A DNA stretch of 40,572 nucleotides from DATAQC01 sp046263055 (GTDB taxonomy: Bacteria > Actinomycetota > Acidimicrobiia > Acidimicrobiales > AC-14). The position numbers and the translations under genes were made by a program. Positions 32,083 to 40,266 of this stretch are shown here, one piece after another (position 1 is the stretch's first letter; each line of letters opens with the position of its first letter). The stretch lies in assembly GCA_046263055.1 (NCBI GenBank), contig JBHELO010000042.1, forward strand, positions 1-40,572, read 5' to 3'. The notes beneath the pieces are model-generated. The model did not search any database. It was given only the letters and a program-made list of their open reading frames with translations, and was not told the origin of the DNA.

Positions 32083-34535
32083 CACTCGGCTCGCAGGACC
32101 AGGGCAGGCCGGGTTCGGGCCGCGGCCCGGGCGGGGAGGGCGGACACCACGTTGGCGACGACGAGGGCGACGGGGACGGTGACGAGGAGGCCGACGATGG
32201 GAAAAGCCGTCTCGGCGGCGGCCCCCAGCTGGCGGGCGAAAAGGAGCCACCCCCACCGTCCGGCGGCCAGCCCCAGGGGGACCCCGACCAGGAGGGCGAG
32301 CCCCACCAGGGTGGTGGCCTGCCAGGCCACGGCGGCCGACACCTGGTGGCGGGCGAAGCCGAGGGTCTTGAGGATGGCCATGTCGCGCCGGCGGCGGCGC
32401 ACCGAGGTGACCAGGGCGTGGGCGATGCTGGCGGCGGCCAGCACGGCGAGGAGCCCGGCCAGCAGCAGGGGGGTGGCGCGTACTCGGGCGAAGTTGTCGA
32501 TGTCGGCCGGCTTGGGTGTGACCGACGGGCACTGCCCCTCCGGGCAGCCGGCTTCGGTGGCGGCTCGCCCGGCGGCGCCCATGGCCGCCCTGCGGTCGGC
32601 GCCGGGGGCGAGGCGGACCAGGAAGAAGTTGTAGCTCCCGGGGGGGACGTCCGGGGAGGCGAGGGCGCCGCCCGTCGTGGCCGCTCCCTCCCCGAGATCG
32701 GTGGGCGAGAAGCCTCCCCTCCCCAGGCCGGGGAAGACCGCCCGTCCCACGATCCGCATGGTGCGGGGTCCGCCGGGAAGCTGGACCTCGACGGTCTGGC
32801 CGACCGAGCGGTGAGCCCGGCGAAGGGTGTTGGTGCCGAGGACGATCTCGTCGGGCCGTGCGGGGGCCCGTCCTTGGAGCAGGGTGGGGAACACGTGGCC
32901 CTGCAGGTCGTCGAGCCCTACCGCGGCCACGGCCCGGCCGCCGATGGTGACGTTGCCGTAGAGGCCGCCGTTGAAGGCGGCCACCCCGGGCGTCGTTGAC
33001 AACATGGCGCTGGCCCGCTCGCCGGGGAACGACGCGAACCCGGCGTCCAGGCTGAAGTCCCACGTGGTGCCGTACAGCCGGGGCGTGGAGACGAGGTGGC
33101 CCAGGTCGGTGACGAACGACGTCGCCGCCACCACGGCGGCGACGGCCAGCGCCCCGCCGATCATCGCGCTCCGCACGGGGACGGCAGTACGCCCCCGCCC
33201 GGCCTCCAGGGCCATCCGGACGCCGACCGCCCCGCTGGGCGGGAGGCCGCTCCTGCCCACCGCGGCGGCCACCCGGCTGGTCCGGGCGGTATCGCGGTCG
33301 GTCGACGGGCGCAGCGCATGGTCGGCCACCGAGGCCGCCCGCCATGCGGGAACCGCCACCCACGCCCCCATCAGCACCACGATGGCGACGGCGCCCAGCC
33401 CCAGGATGGCCACGTTCACGGCCAGGCCGGGCTGGGGTTCCGCCAGCCGGGCGGGGCCCACCGGGCCCAGGGGCGAGGCCAGGGCCGAGCCGGCAGCGGC
33501 GAGCACGGCCCCGGCCCCGGCGACGGCGATGGCGGGAACCATGGAGACGGCGAGCAGCTGGGATCGGCTCATCCCCAGGGCCCGCAGGGTCGGGTGGTCG
33601 GTGGCGCCGAAGACCAGGTGGCGGGAGAACGCCTGGCCCACGACGAGGAGGGCCGTGGCACCGGCCAGGGCGGCGAAAAGGCCGAGGGCGACGGCCTGAG
33701 GGCGGATGGCCCTGCGTACAGCGGCGTAGCGGTCGGCATAGGTCGAGAAGAAGACAGCGGAGCCGGCCTCGGGGTGGCGGGCCAAGACCTCGTCGACCCC
33801 CTGGCGCAGACGGCCGACGTCGGCGCCGGCGCGAAGGCGCACGACCGTCCCGGTGAACCCGAGGTTGGAGGGGTCGCCGTGGGCCCTGAACCAGGCGGGG
33901 GTGAGGAGGATGTTGTCAATGTTGCCGGTGGCCTGGGGCCCACCCCCGGCGAGGGCATCCGCCAGAACGCCGATCCCTGCCACCCGGAACGTGTACAAGG
34001 TGTGGCGGCCGGCGGGGTCGTAGGTGCTGTTGTTGTTCTCCTCGACCGACACCTCGGCCAGCGAGATCCGGCTCCCCACCTTGAGGTGGAGGCGGTCGGC
34101 GGTTGCCTTGCTGACCAGCACCTCGTCCTCCCGGTCGCGGCGGGGCATCCGCCCGGAGAGGATGTTGGGACGGTAGACGGTGTAGCCGGCCCGCCCGTCG
34201 ACGCTGGCCGGGGGAGCGGCGAGCAGCGGGTCGACCCGGCCGGAGCGGTCGACCCGGACCAGCGGCACGCCCGCCATCTCCCCGGCGTCGGCCACCTCAG
34301 GGAGCCGGGCGACCTCGGCATCGAAGCCCTCCAGGCCGTTGAGCTGGGCGGAGATCAGGGCGTCGGGGGCCCGGCTGGCCTCCAGCAGGCGGGGGAACGC
34401 CGTCTCGGTCCGGCGGGCGGCGGCGGCGGCGGTGAGCACCAGGCCGCCGGTCAGACCGACGAGCAGGGCCAGGCCCGTCCAGGCCCTCCACCGGGAGCGG
34501 AGATCGGCCCGCAGCCGGGCCCAGACGGGGGCCAC
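32082..34535 (-). CDS. FtsX/MacB-type ABC permease, first of pair
   Basis: 817 aa from GTG 34535. TM1 (WTGLALLVGLTGGLVLTAAAAARR), external domain to ~265, three TM helices, linker, TM5, second external domain carrying a Cys pair (AGCPEGQCPSVTPKP, possible disulfide), last three helices and end RTRPALVLRAE. The cytosolic coupling segment RRRRDMAILKTLGFARHQVSAAVAWQ resembles that of its paralogues. 7 bp after the ATPase gene and overlapping the next permease by one base, so an obligate operon partner. Confidence 0.92.
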   Translation of the reverse strand: MAPVWARLRADLRSRWRAWTGLALLVGLTGGLVLTAAAAARRTETAFPRLLEASRAPDALISAQLNGLEGFDAEVARLPEVADAGEMAGVPLVRVDRSGRVDPLLAAPPASVDGRAGYTVYRPNILSGRMPRRDREDEVLVSKATADRLHLKVGSRISLAEVSVEENNNSTYDPAGRHTLYTFRVAGIGVLADALAGGGPQATGNIDNILLTPAWFRAHGDPSNLGFTGTVVRLRAGADVGRLRQGVDEVLARHPEAGSAVFFSTYADRYAAVRRAIRPQAVALGLFAALAGATALLVVGQAFSRHLVFGATDHPTLRALGMSRSQLLAVSMVPAIAVAGAGAVLAAAGSALASPLGPVGPARLAEPQPGLAVNVAILGLGAVAIVVLMGAWVAVPAWRAASVADHALRPSTDRDTARTSRVAAAVGRSGLPPSGAVGVRMALEAGRGRTAVPVRSAMIGGALAVAAVVAATSFVTDLGHLVSTPRLYGTTWDFSLDAGFASFPGERASAMLSTTPGVAAFNGGLYGNVTIGGRAVAAVGLDDLQGHVFPTLLQGRAPARPDEIVLGTNTLRRAHRSVGQTVEVQLPGGPRTMRIVGRAVFPGLGRGGFSPTDLGEGAATTGGALASPDVPPGSYNFFLVRLAPGADRRAAMGAAGRAATEAGCPEGQCPSVTPKPADIDNFARVRATPLLLAGLLAVLAAASIAHALVTSVRRRRRDMAILKTLGFARHQVSAAVAWQATTLVGLALLVGVPLGLAAGRWGWLLFARQLGAAAETAFPIVGLLVTVPVALVVANVVSALPARAAARTRPALVLRAE

Positions 34536-34542
34536 TGGGCCC

Positions 34543-35271
34543 CTACGGCTCCGCCGTGCCGAACGTCAGGTCGGGGGACGGCGGGGCGGCGGCGGCCGCC
34601 GTCCCGTCGTCGATCCTGCCGTCGCGCATGGTGACGATGCGGTCGGCGGCGGCCGCCACCTCGCGGTCGTGGCTGACCATGAGGACGGTCTGGCCGTCGG
34701 AATGGAGGCGGCGGAACAGCTCCAGCACCTCAGCCCCCCCGGCGCTGTCGAGGGCGCCGGTGGGCTCGTCGGCCAGTAGCAGCGTGGGCCGGTTGGCCAG
34801 GGCCCGGGCGATGGCCAGCCGCTGGCGCTGCCCGCCGGAGAGCACCCCTGGCGCGCTGGACGCCTTGTCGCCCAGGCCCAGCAGGTCGAGGAGGTCGCGG
34901 GCCCGGCTCTCGGCCTGCTTGCGGGCCGAGCCGGCGATGATGGCCGGCAGGGTGACGTTCTCCAGGACGCTCATCCCCTCGAGCAGGTTGAAGAACTGGA
35001 ACACGATCCCGATGTGGGCCCGGCGCATACGGGCCAGCTGGTTCTCGTCCTTGCCCACCAGCGACTCGCCGGCCACCGCGATCTCGCCCTCGCTTGGGGT
35101 GTCGAGGCCGGCGGCCATGTTGAGCAGGGTCGATTTTCCGCATCCCGACGGGCCCATGATGGCCACGAACTCGGCGGCGGGGACGGTGAGGTCGACACCC
35201 CGGAGGGCCCTTACGGGCGCCCCCTCCGATTCATAGGTCTTGCGCAGCCCGGTGACCTCGAGCACGTTCAT
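34543..35271 (-). CDS. MacB/LolD-type ABC ATPase
   Basis: 242 aa from ATG 35271. Walker A GPSGCGKST (~40-48), Q-loop GIVFQFFNLLEGMSVLENV, signature LSGGQRQRLAIARAL, Walker B TLLLADEPTGALD, H-loop VSHDRE. The LFQxFNL/LPxxN pattern is that of ATPases serving FtsX-like permeases (LolD, MacB, BceA). It overlaps the receiver-cyclase stop by 4 bp (ATGA) and precedes two permeases. As the only such ATPase in the window, it may also serve the orphan permeases at 23670 and 37825. Confidence 0.95.
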   Translation of the reverse strand: MNVLEVTGLRKTYESEGAPVRALRGVDLTVPAAEFVAIMGPSGCGKSTLLNMAAGLDTPSEGEIAVAGESLVGKDENQLARMRRAHIGIVFQFFNLLEGMSVLENVTLPAIIAGSARKQAESRARDLLDLLGLGDKASSAPGVLSGGQRQRLAIARALANRPTLLLADEPTGALDSAGGAEVLELFRRLHSDGQTVLMVSHDREVAAAADRIVTMRDGRIDDGTAAAAAPPSPDLTFGTAEP

Positions 35272-36611
35272 GGTTTCTCCTGTGTCGCGTCGATCTGGGG
35301 CTGGGCCGGGCGCAGCCGGTAGGCCTGTACGGGCGTGTCCCGGCCCTTCACCAGCGACGGCTCCAGGGTGTCCAGGGGCACCCGGCCCCCGAGGGCGGCG
35401 GCGGTGGCCTCGCTGATGACCGTCTGGCCCGGTTGGGCCCACTGCTGGAGCCGCTGGGTGAGGTTCACGGTGTCGCCTACGAGCGTGTACTCCAAGCGCT
35501 CGTCGGAGCCCAGGAGGGCGGCGGCCACCGTCCCCGTGGACAACCCTATGCCGAGCCCGAACGCCGGCAGCCCACCGCGCTCGGCCCACCGGGCGTTGAC
35601 CGCCGCCTGGCGGGTGTGCATCCCCTCGGCCGCAGCCACCGCCCGCTCGGCGTGGTCCGGCTGGGGGAGCGGGGCGCCGAACACCGCCATCACCGCGTCG
35701 CCCACGAACTGCATCACCGTGCCGCCGGCGTGGAGGATGGCGTGGTTCATCTCCGCCCGGTGTTCGTTCAGCTGGCTGGCCAGCACGCTGGGGTCGGCGT
35801 GCTCGGCGATGGTGCAATAGCCCCGGATGTCCGACATCAACACGGTGACGTCGAGCGTCTCCGTCTCGCCGATGCGCCGGCCCTCCCGCCGCAGCTTCTC
35901 GGCGATGCCACCGGGGAGCAGCCGGCTCAGGCTCTCACCCTGTTCCTCGCGCTCGACTATGGCCTGGTGCAGCATCCTCAGCCGCCGCAGGGAGCTGGTC
36001 GCCCCCGAACTGGCTTGTTGGGCCAGCTTGAGGAAGAGTCGCTCGACGGCATCGGCCACCGCCTCGGCGGTGGTGCCCTGGGCCGCGGCTATGGCCTTGA
36101 TGGGGCGACCCTCGGCCACCAGACGGAGGAGGTCGTCCTCGGCCGGGCTCAGGTCGCCGGTGTCGACGACCGGGTTGACCAGGGAGGCCACGATGGTGGG
36201 GTCGAGCATCGACCCGCCGGTTGCCACCTCCCGCACCGCCCGGGCCAGTTGGTCGCCCTCGGCGACCCGGTCCTTGAGGAGGTAGGCGTAGCCCGCCGAC
36301 CCATCGGCCAGGAGGGAGATGGCGTACTCGGGGTCGTCGTACTGGGAGAGCACGACCACCCCTGTGCCGGGGTGGCGCTTGCGCAGTTCCTTGGCGGCGT
36401 CGATGCCCTCCCGCTGGAAGCTGGGCGGCATGCGGATGTCGGTGACCAGGACCTGGGGGGCCGCCGCCTCGGCGCCGCAGAGGAGGCTGTCGTAGTCGGC
36501 GGCCACGCCTACCACCGAAAGGTCGGCCTCCAGCGAGAGCAGGGCGCGCACGCCCTCGCGCACCAGCAGGTTGTCGTCCGCCAGGAACACCGAGATCTGC
36601 GCCGGGGCCAT
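35268..36611 (-). CDS. Receiver-class III nucleotide cyclase fusion
   Basis: 447 aa from ATG 36611. Residues 1-~130 are a NarL-type receiver (DD 12-13, Asp58 in VLVTDIRMPP, Lys in AYLLKDRV). Residues ~152-195 are a degenerate helix-turn-helix (LSPAEDDLLRLVAEGRPIKAIAA). After a helical linker, a class III cyclase domain occupies ~250-430: metal Asp261 (LMSDIRGY) and Asp305 (FVGDAVMAVFG), RLEYTLVGDTVNLTQRL with Asn383 and Arg387 that stabilise the transition state. The usual purine-specifying Lys is Gln301 and its Asp partner Thr376, so ATP versus GTP use is open. Phosphorylation probably gates cyclase output. First gene of the ABC-kinase operon. Confidence 0.92.
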   Translation of the reverse strand: MAPAQISVFLADDNLLVREGVRALLSLEADLSVVGVAADYDSLLCGAEAAAPQVLVTDIRMPPSFQREGIDAAKELRKRHPGTGVVVLSQYDDPEYAISLLADGSAGYAYLLKDRVAEGDQLARAVREVATGGSMLDPTIVASLVNPVVDTGDLSPAEDDLLRLVAEGRPIKAIAAAQGTTAEAVADAVERLFLKLAQQASSGATSSLRRLRMLHQAIVEREEQGESLSRLLPGGIAEKLRREGRRIGETETLDVTVLMSDIRGYCTIAEHADPSVLASQLNEHRAEMNHAILHAGGTVMQFVGDAVMAVFGAPLPQPDHAERAVAAAEGMHTRQAAVNARWAERGGLPAFGLGIGLSTGTVAAALLGSDERLEYTLVGDTVNLTQRLQQWAQPGQTVISEATAAALGGRVPLDTLEPSLVKGRDTPVQAYRLRPAQPQIDATQEKP

Positions 36612-36661
36612 GCGCCATTAGGCCGCGGCTGCGGCCGGAGCGCAAGGGCGCCGGCCCCCTG

Positions 36662-36689
36662 TCGGCGGTGGGGTCAACCCCACCGCCGA
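36662..36689. promoter_or_regulatory. Perfect 12-bp inverted repeat between cyclase and CNB genes
   Basis: TCGGCGGTGGGG-TCAA-CCCCACCGCCGA is perfectly symmetric with a 4-nt centre. Both neighbouring genes start outward from this 174-bp region, so a terminator would be out of place. An operator governing both units, or a leader hairpin, is more likely. Confidence 0.55.
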
Positions 36690-36785
36690 GAGGTGGGCTG
36701 GCACGCTGGGCCGCCGCCGGCGGCAGCCGTAGAGTCGCCCCATGTAGCGCCGGGCGGCCCGCCGCCCGGCAGTGGGGAGGTACGG

Positions 36786-37778
36786 ATGCGCATCGAATCG
36801 TCGGTTTTGGCCCTTTCCTGGATCCCGTCGGAGGCGGTCAAGGGCATGACCAAGCTGCCCTTCGAGATGGGCGTGAGCCACTACGACCCGCCCCCGCCCG
36901 ACCACATCGACGACCTGGAGGCGCTGCGGGCAGCCGACCGCTTCCGCTTCGCCAACGAGCTGCGGGCCTGGATCGAGGTGGAGGACGGCCGGGTGGTCCG
37001 GTGGGGCCAGACGGGGGCCGGCCACATCGGGTCCACCACGTTGGCGCTGGGTCCCAAGGCGGTCGTCTTCGCGGCGGTTGCCTTCCCCGACCTGCGTCCC
37101 GAACCCGAGGTGTCGGCCACGTCGGTGCGGTTCGTGCAGACGGCTGGGGGCCGCACCGGTGTGCCCGCTCCCCGGCGGGTCAACCACCCCCCCTTCGTCC
37201 AGGTCGTGGCGCCGCTGGCCTGGTCCACGCTCGCCCTTACCATCCACGCCGACGGGTCGTCGGAGGTCGAGGTGGTCGGCGCCAGCCCCTTCCCCCGGCA
37301 CTGGGTCTACGGCCAGTCGGGCGACCTGGTGGCCAAGACCGGGATGATCGACTTCGAGGACTGGTATCGCAGCGCCTTCGGGCGCCACACGCCGTGGGGC
37401 GACGAGGAGTCGCCGGCGCTGGTGACGGCGGCAGAGACGGCGCTGGAACGCCAGCTGTCGACCACGATCATGAAGGCGGGCAAGAAGCCCCGGATCAGGA
37501 AGCTGGGGGCGGGCGACACGCTGGTGGAGCAGGGGGACCCCGGCGACTCCCTGTTCCTGTTGCTCGACGGCGTGCTCGACGTGGAGGTGGGCGGCGAGAA
37601 GCTGGCCGACGTGGGGCCGGGGGCGTTGCTGGGTGAGCGCGCCGTCCTCGAAGGCGGTAGCCGGACGGCAACGCTGCGGGCGGTCACCACCGCCAAGGTC
37701 GCAGTGGCGGCCGCCGACCAGATCGACGTGGAAGCGCTGACCGAGGTCAGCAAGGGCCACCGCCGGGAGGAGGGGTAG
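36786..37778 (+). CDS. Protein with C-terminal cyclic-nucleotide-binding domain
   Basis: 330 aa from ATG 36786, GGGAGG 5 nt upstream. Residues 1-~220 form a domain I do not recognise (MRIESSVLALSWIPSEAVKG...; FPRHWVYG; conserved-looking Trp and His), with no TM. Residues ~225-320 are a CNB domain: IRKLGAGDTLVEQGDPGDSLFLLLDGVLDVEVGG and the phosphate-binding cassette ALLGERAVLEGGSRTATLRAVT with the Glu and Arg that hold cyclic nucleotide ribose-phosphate. It is divergent from the receiver-cyclase, so it is the natural candidate effector for its product. No DNA-binding or kinase domain is visible. Confidence 0.85.
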   Translation: MRIESSVLALSWIPSEAVKGMTKLPFEMGVSHYDPPPPDHIDDLEALRAADRFRFANELRAWIEVEDGRVVRWGQTGAGHIGSTTLALGPKAVVFAAVAFPDLRPEPEVSATSVRFVQTAGGRTGVPAPRRVNHPPFVQVVAPLAWSTLALTIHADGSSEVEVVGASPFPRHWVYGQSGDLVAKTGMIDFEDWYRSAFGRHTPWGDEESPALVTAAETALERQLSTTIMKAGKKPRIRKLGAGDTLVEQGDPGDSLFLLLDGVLDVEVGGEKLADVGPGALLGERAVLEGGSRTATLRAVTTAKVAVAAADQIDVEALTEVSKGHRREEG

Positions 37779-37824
37779 CGGTGCCGGACAGCGCCGTCTG
37801 CCGCCGCCGGGGGGCTGCCGCCCG

Positions 37825-40266
37825 GTGAGCGCGGTCTGGCGCGTGGTGCGGCCGGAGCTGACCCGGCGGCGGTGGAGCAGTACGGCCCTCGCCCTCGTCT
37901 TGGCCCTGGGGGCCGGCGTGGTGATCGCGGCCGTGGCCGGGGCTCGTCGCACCGACTCGGCCATGGACCGCTTCGTGGCCTTCTCGCGGCCGGAGGACGC
38001 CTACGTGCAGGCGGCCGACGGGGCCACCGCCGAGAAGGTGGCCGAGCTGCCCCAGGTGGCCGACGCCACCCGCTTCCCGTTCGTCTTCCTCACGCTGCGG
38101 CCCGACGGGGCCGACAGCGGCGACCTGGCCAGCTTCGCGGCCGCCGACCGCCAGGCGTTCCGGACCCTGGACCGCGTCCTGGTGGTGCAAGGGCGCATGG
38201 CGCAGCCCGACGACCCCGGCGAGGTGGACGTCAACGAGCTGGCCGCCCGGCGCCTGCACCTTGGTCTCGGCAGCCGGCTGACGCTGCACTCCTACAGCAT
38301 CGGCCAGATGCTGGCGTCCGCCACCCGGGGGACCGGCCCACCGGAGGCTCCCGCCGGGCCCACTGTGGCGGTGCGCGTGGTCGGGATCGTGCGGGCGCCC
38401 GCCGACGTGAACCCCCAACCGAGCTCGGGGGTGGTCTACCAGGGCCAGGAGGTGCTGGCCATGACCCCGGCGTTCCTGCGGTCCTACGCCGCCGCTCTGG
38501 GAGTGGCGGCCGACGACCTCCCCGGGATGGAGGGGATGCGAGTCCGCCTGCGCCAGGGACGGGCCGACATCGACGCCTTCACCGCCGCCGCCCGCCCGCT
38601 GATCGGTCCCGAGGGGCAGGTCCTCACCGGGTCGGACACCGCCGCCGCGGCGGGGGCGGTGAACCGGGCGACCCACTTCCAGGCCGTCGCCCTCCTGGGT
38701 TTCGCCGGACTGGCCGCTCTCACCACCCTGCTCATCGTCGGTCAGGCCATGGCCCGCCAGGTGGCCCTGGATGCCGCCGACGGCCCGACGCTGCGGGCCA
38801 TGGGCATGACGACCGGCCAGCGAGCGCTGGCCGCCGTCTGGCGGTCGGCGCTCGTCGCCGTGGTGGGGGCCCTCCTCGCTCCGGCGGTCGCCCTCGGGCT
38901 GTCGCCGCTGTTCCCCATCGGCTTGGCCCGCCAGGCCGAGATCCATCCCGGCTTCTCCGCCGACCTGCCCGTCCTCCTGCTCGGGGCGCTGGGCGCGCTC
39001 GTGCTCGTCGCCGGCCGCTGCGGGGTGGCGGCGTGGCGGGCGGCCCGGGGCGCCGGCCAGCGTGGTCCCGTTGCCGCCGCCGATCGCCGGTCCCGCCTGG
39101 CCGATGCCCTGAACCGGGCGGGGCTACCCGCCCCCGCCACGACCGGCGTGCGCATGTCCCTGGAACGGGGGAGCGGCGGCAGCACCGTCCCCGTCCGGGG
39201 CGCCATGGTGGCGGTGATCACCGCCGTGTGCGGGGTGGTGGCCGCTCTCGTCCTCGCCACCAGCCTCGACACGCTGGCCGCCGACCCCCGCCAGCAGGGG
39301 TGGAACTGGGACGTGATGGCCGGCAACCCCAACAGCCAGGGCGACGTGGCCGCCACCGCCGTCCCTGCGCTGGCCGCCAACCCCCACGTGGGGGCCTTCG
39401 CCGGTCTGATCCCCCTCCAGCCCGTGCGCTTGGCCGGCCACCAGGTGGATGGCATCGCAGTGGACGCCGAGAAGGGCGGCGTGTACCCGACGGTCGTCGA
39501 GGGCCGTGAGCCGATGCAGCCGGACGAGGCGCTGGTTGCCGGCGCCAGCCTGCGGGCCATCGGCCGGCGGGTCGGCGACATCGTCGACGCCCGGGCCGGT
39601 GACCGCTCGATGCCGATGCGGGTGGTAGGCCGGGCGGTGCTTCCCACCACCGGCGCGCTGGCCGGCGAGAGCATGAACAAGGGGGTGGTGATGACGGCGG
39701 CCGGCGCCCGCCAGCTGTTCCCCGACCTCGACACCCCCAAGGTGTTCGTGGTGCGCTACGCCCCCGGCGCCGACCGACGGGCGGCCCGGGCCAGCGTGGA
39801 GACCGACTTTCCCAGGCTGGTGCTCGGCTTCTCCCCTTCGGGCGAGGTCGAGAACCTACGGAGAGTCCGTGGCCTGCCCGTCGTCCTGGCCGGTCTCCTG
39901 GTGGTGCTCGGGGGGGCGGTGATGGCCCATGCCCTGGTCACCACCATCCGCCGGCGACGGCGGGACCTGGCCGTGCTCAAGGCCCTCGGCTTCGTCCGCG
40001 GGCAGGTGACCGCCACCGTGGCCTGGCAGGCCACCACCCTGGCGGTGGTCGCGTTGGTGGTGGGGCTGCCGTTGGGCGTGGCCGCCGGCCGTTGGGGCTG
40101 GGCCCTCGTGGTGAACCAGCTGGGGAGCCGCTCCGGCGCGGTGGTGCCCCGGCTGGCGGTCGGCCTCACTGCCCTGTGCGCCGTCGCGGCGGCCAACGTG
40201 GTGGCCGCCGGCCCGGCGTGGGCGGCCGCCCGGCTGCGCCCCGCAGGGGTGCTTCGCACCGAGTGA
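37825..40266 (+). CDS. FtsX/MacB-type ABC permease
   Basis: 813 aa from GTG 37825. Same architecture as the three minus-strand paralogues: TM1 with GAGVVIAAVAGARRTDSAMDRF, external domain to ~270, TM2-4, linker, TM5, second external domain (~470-650), coupling segment RRRRDLAVLKALGFVRGQVTATVAWQ, TM6-8 and end RLRPAGVLRTE. 46 bp after the CNB gene, so probably in its operon. No ATPase next to it; the 242-aa ATPase across the divergent region may serve. It overlaps the next gene by 4 bp (GTGA). Confidence 0.92.
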   Translation: MSAVWRVVRPELTRRRWSSTALALVLALGAGVVIAAVAGARRTDSAMDRFVAFSRPEDAYVQAADGATAEKVAELPQVADATRFPFVFLTLRPDGADSGDLASFAAADRQAFRTLDRVLVVQGRMAQPDDPGEVDVNELAARRLHLGLGSRLTLHSYSIGQMLASATRGTGPPEAPAGPTVAVRVVGIVRAPADVNPQPSSGVVYQGQEVLAMTPAFLRSYAAALGVAADDLPGMEGMRVRLRQGRADIDAFTAAARPLIGPEGQVLTGSDTAAAAGAVNRATHFQAVALLGFAGLAALTTLLIVGQAMARQVALDAADGPTLRAMGMTTGQRALAAVWRSALVAVVGALLAPAVALGLSPLFPIGLARQAEIHPGFSADLPVLLLGALGALVLVAGRCGVAAWRAARGAGQRGPVAAADRRSRLADALNRAGLPAPATTGVRMSLERGSGGSTVPVRGAMVAVITAVCGVVAALVLATSLDTLAADPRQQGWNWDVMAGNPNSQGDVAATAVPALAANPHVGAFAGLIPLQPVRLAGHQVDGIAVDAEKGGVYPTVVEGREPMQPDEALVAGASLRAIGRRVGDIVDARAGDRSMPMRVVGRAVLPTTGALAGESMNKGVVMTAAGARQLFPDLDTPKVFVVRYAPGADRRAARASVETDFPRLVLGFSPSGEVENLRRVRGLPVVLAGLLVVLGGAVMAHALVTTIRRRRRDLAVLKALGFVRGQVTATVAWQATTLAVVALVVGLPLGVAAGRWGWALVVNQLGSRSGAVVPRLAVGLTALCAVAAANVVAAGPAWAAARLRPAGVLRTE

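Noticed and set aside
29697..33363. 1221-aa frame joining two permeases
   Set aside because: The upstream part is an out-of-frame shadow of the 817-aa permease; ATG 32082 with TGATG overlap and the paralogue alignment define the real start.
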